Below are positions 1 through 8,355 of a DNA stretch of 64,000 nucleotides, piece after piece (position 1 is the stretch's first letter; each line of letters opens with the position of its first letter). The stretch is taken from positions 49,929 through 113,928 of the forward strand of contig ONAM01000004.1 of the NCBI GenBank assembly GCA_900315795.1, written 5' to 3'. Below the pieces are notes generated by a model. The model made no database searches, was not told where the DNA came from, and worked only from the letters and a program-made list of their open reading frames with translations. The stretch is from Candidatus Avelusimicrobium caledoniensis. Lineage in GTDB: Bacteria > Elusimicrobiota > Elusimicrobia > Elusimicrobiales > Elusimicrobiaceae. A program made the translations under genes and the position numbers.

Positions 1-2
1 TT

Positions 3-395
3 TTTGACAGCGGGGAAAAAGTCATCAACGTGCAGATGTTTGATTTGCTTGCCGCCGTTAAGCGTGCATTTGAGCGGTTGGATGAACGCAAACGCATTGA
101 ACTGTTAAAAATTGAAGAATTTCCTATTGAAGTAAAAATGCAAAAAGTAGTGGATATGCTTAAAAACCGCACGTGGGTGCTTTTGGACGATATTTTTGTG
201 GGCGAAACCAAAAAGCGTGGTATTATCACCTGCTTTATGGCGTTGTTGGAGCTCATTAAAATTAAGAAATTACTTGCCCGGCAAGATGAACAGGAAGGGC
301 AAATCCGTATCTATTTAAACCCTGAAAATAAAGACAAAGATTTTAAAACCCTTATGCACGGTAACGACGAGACCGTCAAATCGGAGAATGTATGA
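3..395 (+). CDS. scpA: Segregation and condensation protein A, C-terminal part (5' end outside the window)
   Basis: Partial gene: the frame is open to the left edge, so the GTG at 30 is internal. The visible 130 residues look like the C-terminal winged-helix domain of ScpA, with an alpha-helical stretch (LERLDERKRIELLKIEEF-like) and a GETKKRGIITCFMALLELIK segment, the typical kleisin C-terminus that contacts the SMC ATPase head. ScpA with ScpB and SMC forms the bacterial condensin that compacts and separates chromosomes. It overlaps the next gene by 4 bp (ATGA), the classic scpA-scpB coupling, and this order strongly supports the call. The N-terminal SMC-neck domain cannot be seen. Confidence 0.85.
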   Translation, partial: FDSGEKVINVQMFDLLAAVKRAFERLDERKRIELLKIEEFPIEVKMQKVVDMLKNRTWVLLDDIFVGETKKRGIITCFMALLELIKIKKLLARQDEQEGQIRIYLNPENKDKDFKTLMHGNDETVKSENV

Positions 396-1351
396 GCCAA
401 GAAGAACAAAATGTAATGCCGCAAGAAAATTTGGAAGCGCAAGCCGAGTCTTCTTCGCAGGAGATGCAAGCCCCCGCGCAAGAAAATGAACAGGAATTAT
501 TGCAAACCGACGATTTGAAGAAAATTGTGGAAACCTTGCTTTTTATTACCGACCGTCCGGTCAAACCCGGCCGCTTGGCCGACGTCATTGACGGCACAAA
601 CGTCAAACAAATTCGCGAAGTGATTACCGCGTTGCAAGATGAATATGCCGCCCAAGGCCGCGCGATGCAGATTGTGGAAATCGGCGGTGGGTTTCAAATG
701 TCTACCAAGCCCGAATATGGTCGTTGGGTACGCAAACTTTATAACGAAAAAATGACGACCAAACTTTCCAACGCCGCCTTGGAAACGTTAGCCATTATCG
801 CTTACAAACAGCCCATTACCCGCGCCGAAATGGAAGCCATCCGCGGCGTAGATGTGGCCGGGCCGCTTGAGCGTTTGTTGGAGCGTTCGCTCGTGCGTGT
901 GGTGGGTAAAAAAGACACGGTGGGCCGCCCCATGGTTTACGGTACGACCGACGAATTTTTACGGATGTTCGGGCTCAATAAACTGGCCGAACTGCCCGAT
1001 TTACAAGTGTTTGCCGCTAAAAACGTGCACGAAAAACAAGAAGATTTGCCGTTTGGCGAACCGCTACCGCCGATCGCCGAGCCGGCGATTATCCCGCTGG
1101 AAGAATTAGACCCCGAGGAACGCTTGCAAGCATTAGGCACGGAAGTGGACCCGTTCTTCAAGCGTAACAGTTACAACCGCGGAGATTTTTTTGTAGATAA
1201 TACACCCGCGCCGCAGGAGGGTGATTTGCCGTTAGAAACGGCACCTGCCGCGCCGCAGCCGCAAGCGTCGTCCGAGTCGGGCGAAACGTCCGCGGCTGAA
1301 GTAGAAGTTTCGTCACAAACCGAAGCACAACAACCGCAGGAGGAAAAATAA
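392..1351 (+). CDS. scpB: Segregation and condensation protein B
   Basis: 319 residues. Residues about 45-210 match the ScpB tandem winged-helix fold: KKIVETLLFITDRPV start, an ALETLAIIAYKQPITRAEMEAIRGV core and a GRPMVYGTTDEFLRMFGL end. ScpB dimerises and binds ScpA in the SMC-ScpAB condensin. It is translationally coupled to scpA by ATGA. Unusually, the core is flanked by about 45 Glu/Gln-rich residues at the N-terminus and about 110 low-complexity acidic, Pro/Ala-rich residues at the C-terminus, so the protein is much longer than the usual 180-200 residues. The tails look disordered and their role is unknown. Confidence 0.9.
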   Translation: MSQEEQNVMPQENLEAQAESSSQEMQAPAQENEQELLQTDDLKKIVETLLFITDRPVKPGRLADVIDGTNVKQIREVITALQDEYAAQGRAMQIVEIGGGFQMSTKPEYGRWVRKLYNEKMTTKLSNAALETLAIIAYKQPITRAEMEAIRGVDVAGPLERLLERSLVRVVGKKDTVGRPMVYGTTDEFLRMFGLNKLAELPDLQVFAAKNVHEKQEDLPFGEPLPPIAEPAIIPLEELDPEERLQALGTEVDPFFKRNSYNRGDFFVDNTPAPQEGDLPLETAPAAPQPQASSESGETSAAEVEVSSQTEAQQPQEEK

Positions 1352-1353
1352 TT

Positions 1354-2802
1354 ATGAATATCGTTTTAGCCGCCAGTGAAGCGTTCCCGTTTTGTAAAAC
1401 GGGCGGGTTGGCCGACGTCGTTGGCGCGCTGTGCCAACAATTTGCCTCGCGCAAAGGCAATAAAGTATTGCTCTTTTTGCCACATTACCGCAACATTGTG
1501 CGGGTATCGTCTTTAAAAGTAGTGCCCGGTGTGTATTTGGTGCCGATCGGCGATAAGATTGAACAGGTTTCTTTGTCGTATATTAACTGGGGAAATGTGC
1601 TCGTGTTTTTTGTGGGCAACCGCAAGTATTTTGACCGCCCCGAACTCTACCGCACCCGCACCGGCGAATTTGCCGACAACGATGAGCGGTTTATCTTATT
1701 TAGCCGCGCGGTATTGGAAGGGTGCAAGTTTATCGGTTTCCGGCCGGACTTAATTCACTGCCACGATTGGCAAACCGGGCTGATCCCCGCGTACTTAAAA
1801 ACCGTCTACAAATTAGACGCTTTCTATACGCGCACCCGCAGTTTATACACGATTCACAACATCGCTTATCAGGGGCACTATCCGTATTCTACCTTCCGTA
1901 AGGCGGGTTTCCACCCGGTGGATTATACGCCCGAAAAATTTGAATATTACGGCGGTATCAGTTTCTTAAAAAGCGGTATCGTATTTGCCGATAACATCAA
2001 TACCGTCAGCCCCAACTACGCGCGCGAAGTCCAACGCGATAAATCTATGGGCTTTGGCTTAGAGGGTTTGTTGCGTGCGCGCAGCAATCATTTCTGCGGT
2101 ATCGTAAACGGTATTGATACCGAAATTTGGGACCCGGAATTAGACCCCGTGTTGCCGCTGGGCTACGATACGGTAGAAGTGGTGCAGGGCAAGGCCGCGG
2201 CTAAGCAGGCACTACAAAAACAATGCAAACTGGCTGACGACCCCAAAAAACCGCTTATCGGTATTGTGTCGCGGTTAGATTATCAAAAGGGGCTTGATTT
2301 AGTGGTCAATATCGTGGAAAAATATAAAAACCGCGCCCAATTTGTCATTTTAGGTACGGGTGACCCGATGTTGGAAAAGGCCTTTCAAAGTTTGGCTCGC
2401 AACAACGCGGGCCACGTCAGTTACCACGGACGTTTAGATGAAGAACTGGCGCACCGTATTTATGCGGGAGCGGATATTTTCTTAATGCCGTCTCGCTTTG
2501 AGCCGTGCGGACTTTCGCAGTTAATTGCCATGAAATACGGCACGTTGCCGGTGGTTTCTCGCGTGGGCGGACTCGTGGATACGGTCAAAGGGTACGACGG
2601 CGCAAACGAAGAAACCGCGACCGGGTTTTTCATTGAGCCGTTTAACGAGAAAGGTTTATGCCAAACGTTGGATAAAGTATTCAAAACATTTGAAGATAAA
2701 AAATTATGGTTGCGGTTGATTCGCAACGCGATGCGGCAAGATTTATCGTGGGATAAATCGGCCCGGACGTATTTGGAGCTTTACCGTAAAACGATTGCTT
2801 AA
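1354..2802 (+). CDS. glgA: Glycogen (starch) synthase, GT5 family
   Basis: 482 residues, the normal length. It transfers glucose from ADP-glucose (or UDP-glucose) to the non-reducing end of alpha-1,4-glucan. Seen directly: the KTGGLADV donor-binding motif at residues 15-22; HCHDWQTGL in the N-terminal Rossmann domain; IGIVSRLDYQKGLDL opening the C-terminal domain; and EPCGLSQLIAMKYGTLP with the likely catalytic-region Glu383. An AGGAGG site lies about 10 bases upstream of the ATG. It follows scpB after 2 bases and may be co-transcribed with it. malQ at 13161 is the only other glycogen gene in the window; no glgC or glgB is present, so the donor cannot be stated. Confidence 0.92.
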   Translation: MNIVLAASEAFPFCKTGGLADVVGALCQQFASRKGNKVLLFLPHYRNIVRVSSLKVVPGVYLVPIGDKIEQVSLSYINWGNVLVFFVGNRKYFDRPELYRTRTGEFADNDERFILFSRAVLEGCKFIGFRPDLIHCHDWQTGLIPAYLKTVYKLDAFYTRTRSLYTIHNIAYQGHYPYSTFRKAGFHPVDYTPEKFEYYGGISFLKSGIVFADNINTVSPNYAREVQRDKSMGFGLEGLLRARSNHFCGIVNGIDTEIWDPELDPVLPLGYDTVEVVQGKAAAKQALQKQCKLADDPKKPLIGIVSRLDYQKGLDLVVNIVEKYKNRAQFVILGTGDPMLEKAFQSLARNNAGHVSYHGRLDEELAHRIYAGADIFLMPSRFEPCGLSQLIAMKYGTLPVVSRVGGLVDTVKGYDGANEETATGFFIEPFNEKGLCQTLDKVFKTFEDKKLWLRLIRNAMRQDLSWDKSARTYLELYRKTIA

Positions 2803-2819
2803 CCGGGAGTTAAAGGACC

Positions 2820-3614
2820 ATGACACAAGAAGAAGTTTCTTCGTCCAAGAACGGAAACGGAAAAACGGCTAAACAAGGACTCCACCTACACCGGCGGTTA
2901 TTTTTGTTGGTGTTTGCGGTGGCTCTGTTGTGGCAAACACTTCTTTTGGCGGATACGCGGTTAAGTCAGTATTATACGGAGTTGGCTGACTCGTTTAAAG
3001 TGATTTTAACGGTGGACGGAAAAACCGATAACGCCATGTTGGCCCAAATGGGCGAAACGATTAACCAAAAAGAAGATGTGTCCTCGGTAAAATTGTTTTC
3101 TTCGCAAGATGCGCTTGCGGTGGTGGAGCGTCAGAACCCGCAACTGGCCGAGTCATTGCTCTTAATGGGGCGCAATAAAATGCCGGCGTATTTTGAACTG
3201 CGTTTGACGCCGGCGGCGGTGCGAAACGTATCTTCGCTGGTAGCCAATTTGGTAGCCGAATATAAGGAACTTATGCCGCATTATAACGAAGAGCACGCCC
3301 AACTGGTGTTTATGACGGGCTTATGCGTCAAATTGTTGCGTACGACGATGTTACTGGCACTGTTACTGTTTTTGGCTTTTATGTTTTTGGTGGAAGCATA
3401 CCCAAGCAAAAAACGCGTGAGCCATTTTGTAAGCGGTATGTTTTCCGGGATATTGGCGGCATTGTCGGCTATGGTGTTGGTGGCTTTGCTGGTGTATCCC
3501 ACCGGGTTTTTATCGCAGGCCGTGCAACAGTTTGTGTCGCCTGCACTTGAAATTTTACTCGTTGTATTTTGCGGGCTTTTTGGGTGGACGTTGTCAAAAT
3601 GGCAAAGATTTTAG
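2820..3614 (+). CDS. ftsX: FtsX-like cell-division ABC transporter permease
   Basis: 264 residues. The layout fits FtsX: a cytoplasmic N-terminus, one TM helix (about 28-46), an extracytoplasmic domain with the FtsX-type VSSVKLFSSQDALAVVERQNP and MPAYFELRL pattern, then three TM helices (about 163-185, 200-222, 238-256). FtsEX transmits ATP hydrolysis across the membrane to activate murein hydrolases at the septum. The gene overlaps an EnvC-like gene by 16 bp, the expected partner. The ATPase gene ftsE, usually directly upstream, is missing here; the upstream neighbour is glgA. Either FtsE is encoded elsewhere or this is a divergent permease. Sequence similarity by eye is moderate. Confidence 0.75.
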   Translation: MTQEEVSSSKNGNGKTAKQGLHLHRRLFLLVFAVALLWQTLLLADTRLSQYYTELADSFKVILTVDGKTDNAMLAQMGETINQKEDVSSVKLFSSQDALAVVERQNPQLAESLLLMGRNKMPAYFELRLTPAAVRNVSSLVANLVAEYKELMPHYNEEHAQLVFMTGLCVKLLRTTMLLALLLFLAFMFLVEAYPSKKRVSHFVSGMFSGILAALSAMVLVALLVYPTGFLSQAVQQFVSPALEILLVVFCGLFGWTLSKWQRF

Positions 3615-4756
3615 TTTTTCTTTTAGTGTTTTTAGGAGCGGCCGGCCCGTTGCAAGCGGGCAATGCCGCCGATCATAAACGCGAAATTGAGCGGCTCAAA
3701 AAAGAAGCCGCCCAAAAGGAAAGCGAACTCAAAAAATACCGCGAACAAGAGAAAAAAATTTCACAGGAAATGACCGCACTTGAAAATCAAAAAGTGCGTG
3801 CACAACAGTTAAAAAATAAAGTAGAGTCGGATATTTCCGCGTTGGAGCAAAATTTACTTTCCGTAGAAGAAAAACGTGCCGCGTTGGAGCGCAGTATCCC
3901 GATGTGGCAAGGCGTGTCTGCCGCGGAATTGGAAGAGTATTATTTTACGCCGGATTGTCCGCTGTGTGTGGGCGGATATAGTTTAGAGCAAGACATTTTT
4001 GTGGATCGTATGCTCACGCATAAAACCGTCTTTACCGCGGCTTTACAAGCGGCTAATGAGGAAGCCAAAAACCGTATCCATACGTTTGAAGAACGTAACA
4101 AAAAGTTACTGGCGCAAAGCTCACGCATCAGCGAAGAGCAACAAGTTATTTCCAAATCGTTTAATAAGAAAAAACAAGATTTGGATGTAACCAAACGAAA
4201 AGCGGCCGCCGTGCGTAAGGAAATTAACGAGCTTAATAAATCTGCCGCCGCCTTAAATGATTTGTTGGCCTCGTTTGAGCGCAAACGCAAGGCCGCCGCC
4301 AAAAAACAAGCAAATGCATCTGCCAAACAGGGCACCGGCCCGCAAATTTCAGCCGCGCCTAACAGTTTACCGTGGCCGGTAAAAGGCCAAGTGATCAGCA
4401 AATTTGGCAAAGAATACCGGGCTGATTTAAATACGTGGATCTTCCGCGACGGTATCAAAATTGCCGCGCGCAGTGCCGAGCCCGTGCGCACGGTAGAACA
4501 AGGTAGCGTTATTTATGCCGGGCCGTTTCGGTCCTATGGTAATGTAGTAATTGTGGACCATAATAAAGGGTTCTTTACGATTTACGGTTTCCTGCGGGAA
4601 ATTCAAGTTGCCGTAGGCGATAAACTGCCGCAACAGGGCGTACTGGGTACCGCCGGACAAGATACACAAGCTTCTTCCGGCACCGGGCAGAGTGCTGTTT
4701 ATTTTGAAATACGCCAAGGCACCACGGCGGTTGATCCGTTGCTTTGGTTAGAATAA
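3599..4756 (+). CDS. envC: EnvC-like murein hydrolase activator with degenerate LytM (M23) domain
   Basis: I place the start at ATG 3599, because the product then begins with a clear signal peptide (MAKILVFLLVFLGAAGPLQA); a start at 3569 would put ten polar residues ahead of it. It is 385 residues. Residues about 25-240 form a long charged coiled coil (KREIERLKKEAAQKESELKK). Residues about 265-385 form a LytM/M23 domain. The zinc ligands are lost: the HxxxD position reads DGIKIA and the HxH position reads YGF, while the YFEIR and DPLLWL end is kept. This matches E. coli EnvC, a non-catalytic amidase activator recruited by FtsEX. The 16-bp overlap with ftsX supports the pairing. Confidence 0.85.
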   Translation: MAKILVFLLVFLGAAGPLQAGNAADHKREIERLKKEAAQKESELKKYREQEKKISQEMTALENQKVRAQQLKNKVESDISALEQNLLSVEEKRAALERSIPMWQGVSAAELEEYYFTPDCPLCVGGYSLEQDIFVDRMLTHKTVFTAALQAANEEAKNRIHTFEERNKKLLAQSSRISEEQQVISKSFNKKKQDLDVTKRKAAAVRKEINELNKSAAALNDLLASFERKRKAAAKKQANASAKQGTGPQISAAPNSLPWPVKGQVISKFGKEYRADLNTWIFRDGIKIAARSAEPVRTVEQGSVIYAGPFRSYGNVVIVDHNKGFFTIYGFLREIQVAVGDKLPQQGVLGTAGQDTQASSGTGQSAVYFEIRQGTTAVDPLLWLE

Positions 4757-4764
4757 GAGGAATT

Positions 4765-6141
4765 ATGAAAGAAAAAAAATTAAACCGTTACGCGGTGTTG
4801 GCCGCTGTTATCTTTTTTGTGGGAACGCTGTTTCCGTATGCTTACGGGGCGGCGGAGCGCAGTTTAAAGCAACTTCGCGTGTTGGTGGACGTAATAGAAT
4901 TTGTGAAGGAAAATTATGTAGAGCGTACCGATACCGATAAACTTATTTCAGGCGCGATTCGCGGGGTGGTGGGGGAATTGGACGATTTTTCCCAATACTT
5001 AGATCCCAAAGATTACAAAAACCTAAAGAACGATACCCGCGGCGAATTTGGCGGGTTAGGTATCCGCTTGCAAAAACAGGACGGTTTTGTAACGGTGATG
5101 ACCCCCATGCCGGGTACGCCGGCTTTTAAAGCGGGCATTATGCCGCAAGACCGTATCTTATTTGTAGATGATAAAGATATTTCCGATATGGAGTTGGACG
5201 AAGCGGTGGAACTCATGCGCGGTACGGTGGGTAGTAAAGTTAAGCTGACGCTCAGCCGCAAAGACGAAAAAACCGGGGAATATCAAAAAATTCCCGATAT
5301 CCGTTTGAAACGCGAAAAAATCGTACCCGAAGTGGTTTACTACCGTATGTTGCCGGAGCATGTCGGATACTTATATATGGTAGATTTTTCGGGACACAGT
5401 TTAGAGGAAGTGCAAAAGGCGTTAACGTCTTTGAAAAAACAAGGGATGAAGTCGCTCGTATTAGATTTGCGTTTTAATCCCGGTGGTTTGTTAACCGGGG
5501 CAGTAGATATTGCCAAACTGTTTTTACCGGGCGATAAGATGATTGTTTACACGCAGGGCCGCAAACCGGAGTATTACCAGGAATTTAAAACCGTTTCCGA
5601 TGGGACGTATGCTAATTTGCCGATGGCGGTGCTCGTTAATCAGGGTTCAGCCAGCGCGAGCGAAATTGTGTCCGGGGCTTTGCAGGATCACGAAAGGGCC
5701 TTTGTGGTGGGAACACGCAGTTTCGGCAAAGCCAGTGTCCAACAAGTGATGCCGCTTGCCGGCGGGGCCGGGTTACGCTTAACGATTGCTCACTATTATA
5801 CGCCGTCTGGCAAACTGATTCACCGCGACTACCGCAACAAAGAAAAAGCCGACGAAGGCGGTATTTGGCCGGATATTGAAGTACCGGTCAAACCCAAAGA
5901 TGAAATTAAAGTATTTGAGCCGTACCGCGATGTGGTATACGTGCCCGGGAAAAAAGATCCGGTATTGGAATTTAAAGCCAAGGACCCGGTGTTAGATAAA
6001 GCGGTTTCTATTTTAACAGGTAAAGAAAAATTAGAAGACGCCAAAGCCAAAAGCAAAGAAGAAGCGGCTAAACGTAAAGCCGACAAAACTAAAAAAACCG
6101 AAACACCGGAAGAAGAAAAAACAGAAGAAGATGAAAAATAA
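4765..6141 (+). CDS. ctpA: Carboxy-terminal processing protease, S41 family
   Basis: Start at ATG 4765 with an AAGAGG site 5-10 bases upstream; an in-frame TTG at 4744 is less likely. It is 458 residues. A membrane-anchor/signal segment lies at about 9-30, a PDZ domain at about 85-170 (GGLGIRL, GTPAFKAGIMPQDRIL) and an S41 protease domain follows with DLRFNPGG. The Ser-Lys dyad is Ser297 in GSASASEI and Lys322 in FGKASVQ, with Gln326. It trims C-termini of periplasmic proteins. Residues about 420-458 are a Lys/Glu-rich low-complexity tail. It lies 8 bases after envC, so a role in envelope or division control is plausible. It overlaps tsaD by 11 bp. Confidence 0.93.
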   Translation: MKEKKLNRYAVLAAVIFFVGTLFPYAYGAAERSLKQLRVLVDVIEFVKENYVERTDTDKLISGAIRGVVGELDDFSQYLDPKDYKNLKNDTRGEFGGLGIRLQKQDGFVTVMTPMPGTPAFKAGIMPQDRILFVDDKDISDMELDEAVELMRGTVGSKVKLTLSRKDEKTGEYQKIPDIRLKREKIVPEVVYYRMLPEHVGYLYMVDFSGHSLEEVQKALTSLKKQGMKSLVLDLRFNPGGLLTGAVDIAKLFLPGDKMIVYTQGRKPEYYQEFKTVSDGTYANLPMAVLVNQGSASASEIVSGALQDHERAFVVGTRSFGKASVQQVMPLAGGAGLRLTIAHYYTPSGKLIHRDYRNKEKADEGGIWPDIEVPVKPKDEIKVFEPYRDVVYVPGKKDPVLEFKAKDPVLDKAVSILTGKEKLEDAKAKSKEEAAKRKADKTKKTETPEEEKTEEDEK

Positions 6142-7156
6142 TTTTACGATTTTAGGGATAGAATCTACGTGTGATGAAACGTCTGCGGCCTTATTAAAAG
6201 GCGGCAGCGAACTAATTACCAACGTGATTTATTCCCAAATTGACGAGCACAAAAAGTACCACGGCGTCGTGCCGGAGCTGGCCAGCCGCGCGCACGCGGC
6301 CAAAATTGCCACGGTCATTTCCGAAGCGTTGGGCGATCGGCCGCTTGATTATGTGGCGTTTGCCAGCGGGCCGGGACTTCCCGGCGGGCTTATGGTTGGA
6401 CGGGTAGCCGCCGAAACATTGGCCCAATTTAAACGAGTGCCGCTTATCGGCGTAAACCATTTGGAAGGTCATTTATTTGCGTGTGATTTTGAAGGAACGC
6501 AAGCTAAAGAGCGGCTTGAATTTCCGCTGATTGCTTTGATTGTGTCCGGCGGACATACGGAGTTGTGGTATGTCAAAGGATATGGCGAATATAAAGTGTT
6601 GGGCCGCACGCGTGACGACGCGGCGGGCGAGGCCTTTGATAAAGTAGCCAAACTCTTGGGGCTTGCCTATCCGGGTGGGCCGCAAGTGTCTAAACAAGCC
6701 CTGTTAGGTCGGCGCGATGCGATTGCGTTTCCGCGCCCGTTGTTGCCCGGTACGTGGGAGTTTTCGTTTAGCGGTATCAAAACGGCGGTTAGTTATTACC
6801 TGCGGGATCATAAAACAGTCAGCGTGCCCGATGTGTGTGCCAGTTTTGAACAAGCCATGATAGATACGCTTGTAACTAAAACATTATTAGCCGCTAAAAA
6901 ATATAAAGTTAAACATATTGCCGTAGGCGGGGGGGTGGCGGCTAATACGCTACTGCGCCAAGAGATGCAGGCCCGCGGCGGTAAGCAAGGGGTGCACGTG
7001 CATTTTGTAGAGCGTAAATTATCCTCCGATAATGCCGCTATGATTGCACTTTGTGCTTATAAAAAGTTACAATACGCAGAGAAAACGGGTCAGCCGCTGC
7101 GCGCGGATATTAACATTGACCCAAACCGGAAAGTACGTAATTGGGGTAAGATATGA
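6131..7156 (+). CDS. tsaD: tRNA N6-adenosine threonylcarbamoyltransferase
   Basis: 341 residues, the usual length. TsaD moves the threonylcarbamoyl group onto A37 of ANN-decoding tRNAs. Seen: the ILGIESTCDETSAAL start, metal ligands His110 and His114 in NHLEGH, IVSGGHTELWYV, an ASKH-fold phosphate loop, FSFSGIKTAV, and AVGGGVAANTLLR. It overlaps ctpA by 11 bp at its start and the next gene by 4 bp (ATGA), so it sits inside the long operon. TsaB, TsaC and TsaE are not in this window. Confidence 0.96.
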   Translation: MKNNFTILGIESTCDETSAALLKGGSELITNVIYSQIDEHKKYHGVVPELASRAHAAKIATVISEALGDRPLDYVAFASGPGLPGGLMVGRVAAETLAQFKRVPLIGVNHLEGHLFACDFEGTQAKERLEFPLIALIVSGGHTELWYVKGYGEYKVLGRTRDDAAGEAFDKVAKLLGLAYPGGPQVSKQALLGRRDAIAFPRPLLPGTWEFSFSGIKTAVSYYLRDHKTVSVPDVCASFEQAMIDTLVTKTLLAAKKYKVKHIAVGGGVAANTLLRQEMQARGGKQGVHVHFVERKLSSDNAAMIALCAYKKLQYAEKTGQPLRADINIDPNRKVRNWGKI

Positions 7157-8352
7157 TTTTATGGGTTATGCCTGATTCGGGCGCGAAAACGATGGAAGAT
7201 TATGCTACGTTAGTAGCACTCTTTAAAAAAGAGAATCCGTCTGTTGAGGTGTCGGTGCGCGTATTTACGCGCAACGTGCTGTGGCGGCGTATTTTTACGC
7301 TTAAAGACCCCACCCATGAAGAAATGCCGGACTTAATCCAAATTCCGCATTACTGGACGGCCTTGATTGTTAAAGCCGGTATTGCTGAAAATCTATCGCA
7401 ATTAGATCCCGGACTTTCGCTGACCGATTGTTTAGTGCCGCTTAAAGAAAATTGCTACCAACCCGGTACCAAAGATATGTATTCGTACCCGTGGTGGTTT
7501 GATCTGAGTGCTTTGCACTACCGGGCCGACCATCTCAAACGGGTGTCTTCTCACCCCGAGGAAGATTTAAAAACCTGGTCGGGCCTGCTTACTACTTGCG
7601 AGGCACTGCGTAAAGAGTTTAGCGAAGTGCCCGGCTATTACCCCATGCAAAATAGCGATTGGCGCGGCTCGCTTTCTATGCGTAATGCCTTGCCGTGTAT
7701 GTGGAGCCGCGGACTTAACTTCTTTACCGAGGACCGGGCCGCTACATTGGTCGGTTCCAAAGAATTTAAAGAGGCCTTGCACGATTATGTGACGCTGGCG
7801 TTAAAAGAGTATATGCCTATCTTGCGCGAGCGCGGCTCGCTCGGGACGATCATGTCCGGCAAGGCCAGTATGATGATTTCCCGCAAACAAGGTATCAGTA
7901 TGTTTAGTGCCCAACGCGGTATGCGCGTGCGCACGCTACCTGTGCCGGCAGCCGGGGAACAATCGGCGGCGTATTTATCCGGTATGAATTTCTTTATCAG
8001 TACATTTTCCCAACATAAAAAAGACGCGCTTAAATTTATTAAGTTCTGCGCCCGGCCCGATATCCAACTTCGCTACAGCCGCATGATTGAGGCGTTTCCG
8101 GCGTTTGAAGAAGCGTTTGAATCGTTAATTTCTTCCGCGCCGCGTTTGCAGGTATACCGGGAAATTTTGGCATCCTCCCATATACTCCCTAATATGGTCA
8201 TTATGGGAACAGTTATGGAGATTTTAAAACGCGTACTGGCCATGTGTGCGGCCCAAATTGTGGAGCATCGGTTTACGCAGGCATCGCTGGACCGCGAGCT
8301 GGATATGACCGCTAAGGAAATTGAATTATTGCTTTCTATCTATAAGGGATAA
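7153..8352 (+). CDS. Extracellular solute-binding protein family 1-like protein, without signal peptide
   Basis: 399 residues. The protein begins straight in the first beta strand of the family-1 binding-protein fold (LWVMPDSGAKTMEDYATLVALFKKE). It continues with the usual DLIQIPHYWTALIVKAG, a MYSYPWWFDLSALHYR hinge-type segment and GKASMMISRKQG. Family members bind sugars or other solutes for ABC import. No signal peptide, lipobox or TM segment is visible, and no ABC permease is near. It is coupled to tsaD by ATGA and followed after 3 bases by a GGDEF gene, so a cytoplasmic ligand-sensing role is possible. A missed upstream start would have to lie inside tsaD. The ligand is unknown. Confidence 0.7.
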   Translation: MILWVMPDSGAKTMEDYATLVALFKKENPSVEVSVRVFTRNVLWRRIFTLKDPTHEEMPDLIQIPHYWTALIVKAGIAENLSQLDPGLSLTDCLVPLKENCYQPGTKDMYSYPWWFDLSALHYRADHLKRVSSHPEEDLKTWSGLLTTCEALRKEFSEVPGYYPMQNSDWRGSLSMRNALPCMWSRGLNFFTEDRAATLVGSKEFKEALHDYVTLALKEYMPILRERGSLGTIMSGKASMMISRKQGISMFSAQRGMRVRTLPVPAAGEQSAAYLSGMNFFISTFSQHKKDALKFIKFCARPDIQLRYSRMIEAFPAFEEAFESLISSAPRLQVYREILASSHILPNMVIMGTVMEILKRVLAMCAAQIVEHRFTQASLDRELDMTAKEIELLLSIYKG

Positions 8353-8355
8353 GAT

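Noticed and set aside
3940..4491. 183-residue minus-strand reading frame inside the EnvC-like gene
   Set aside because: Antisense shadow of the coiled-coil codons; the plus strand has a clear family match and coupling.
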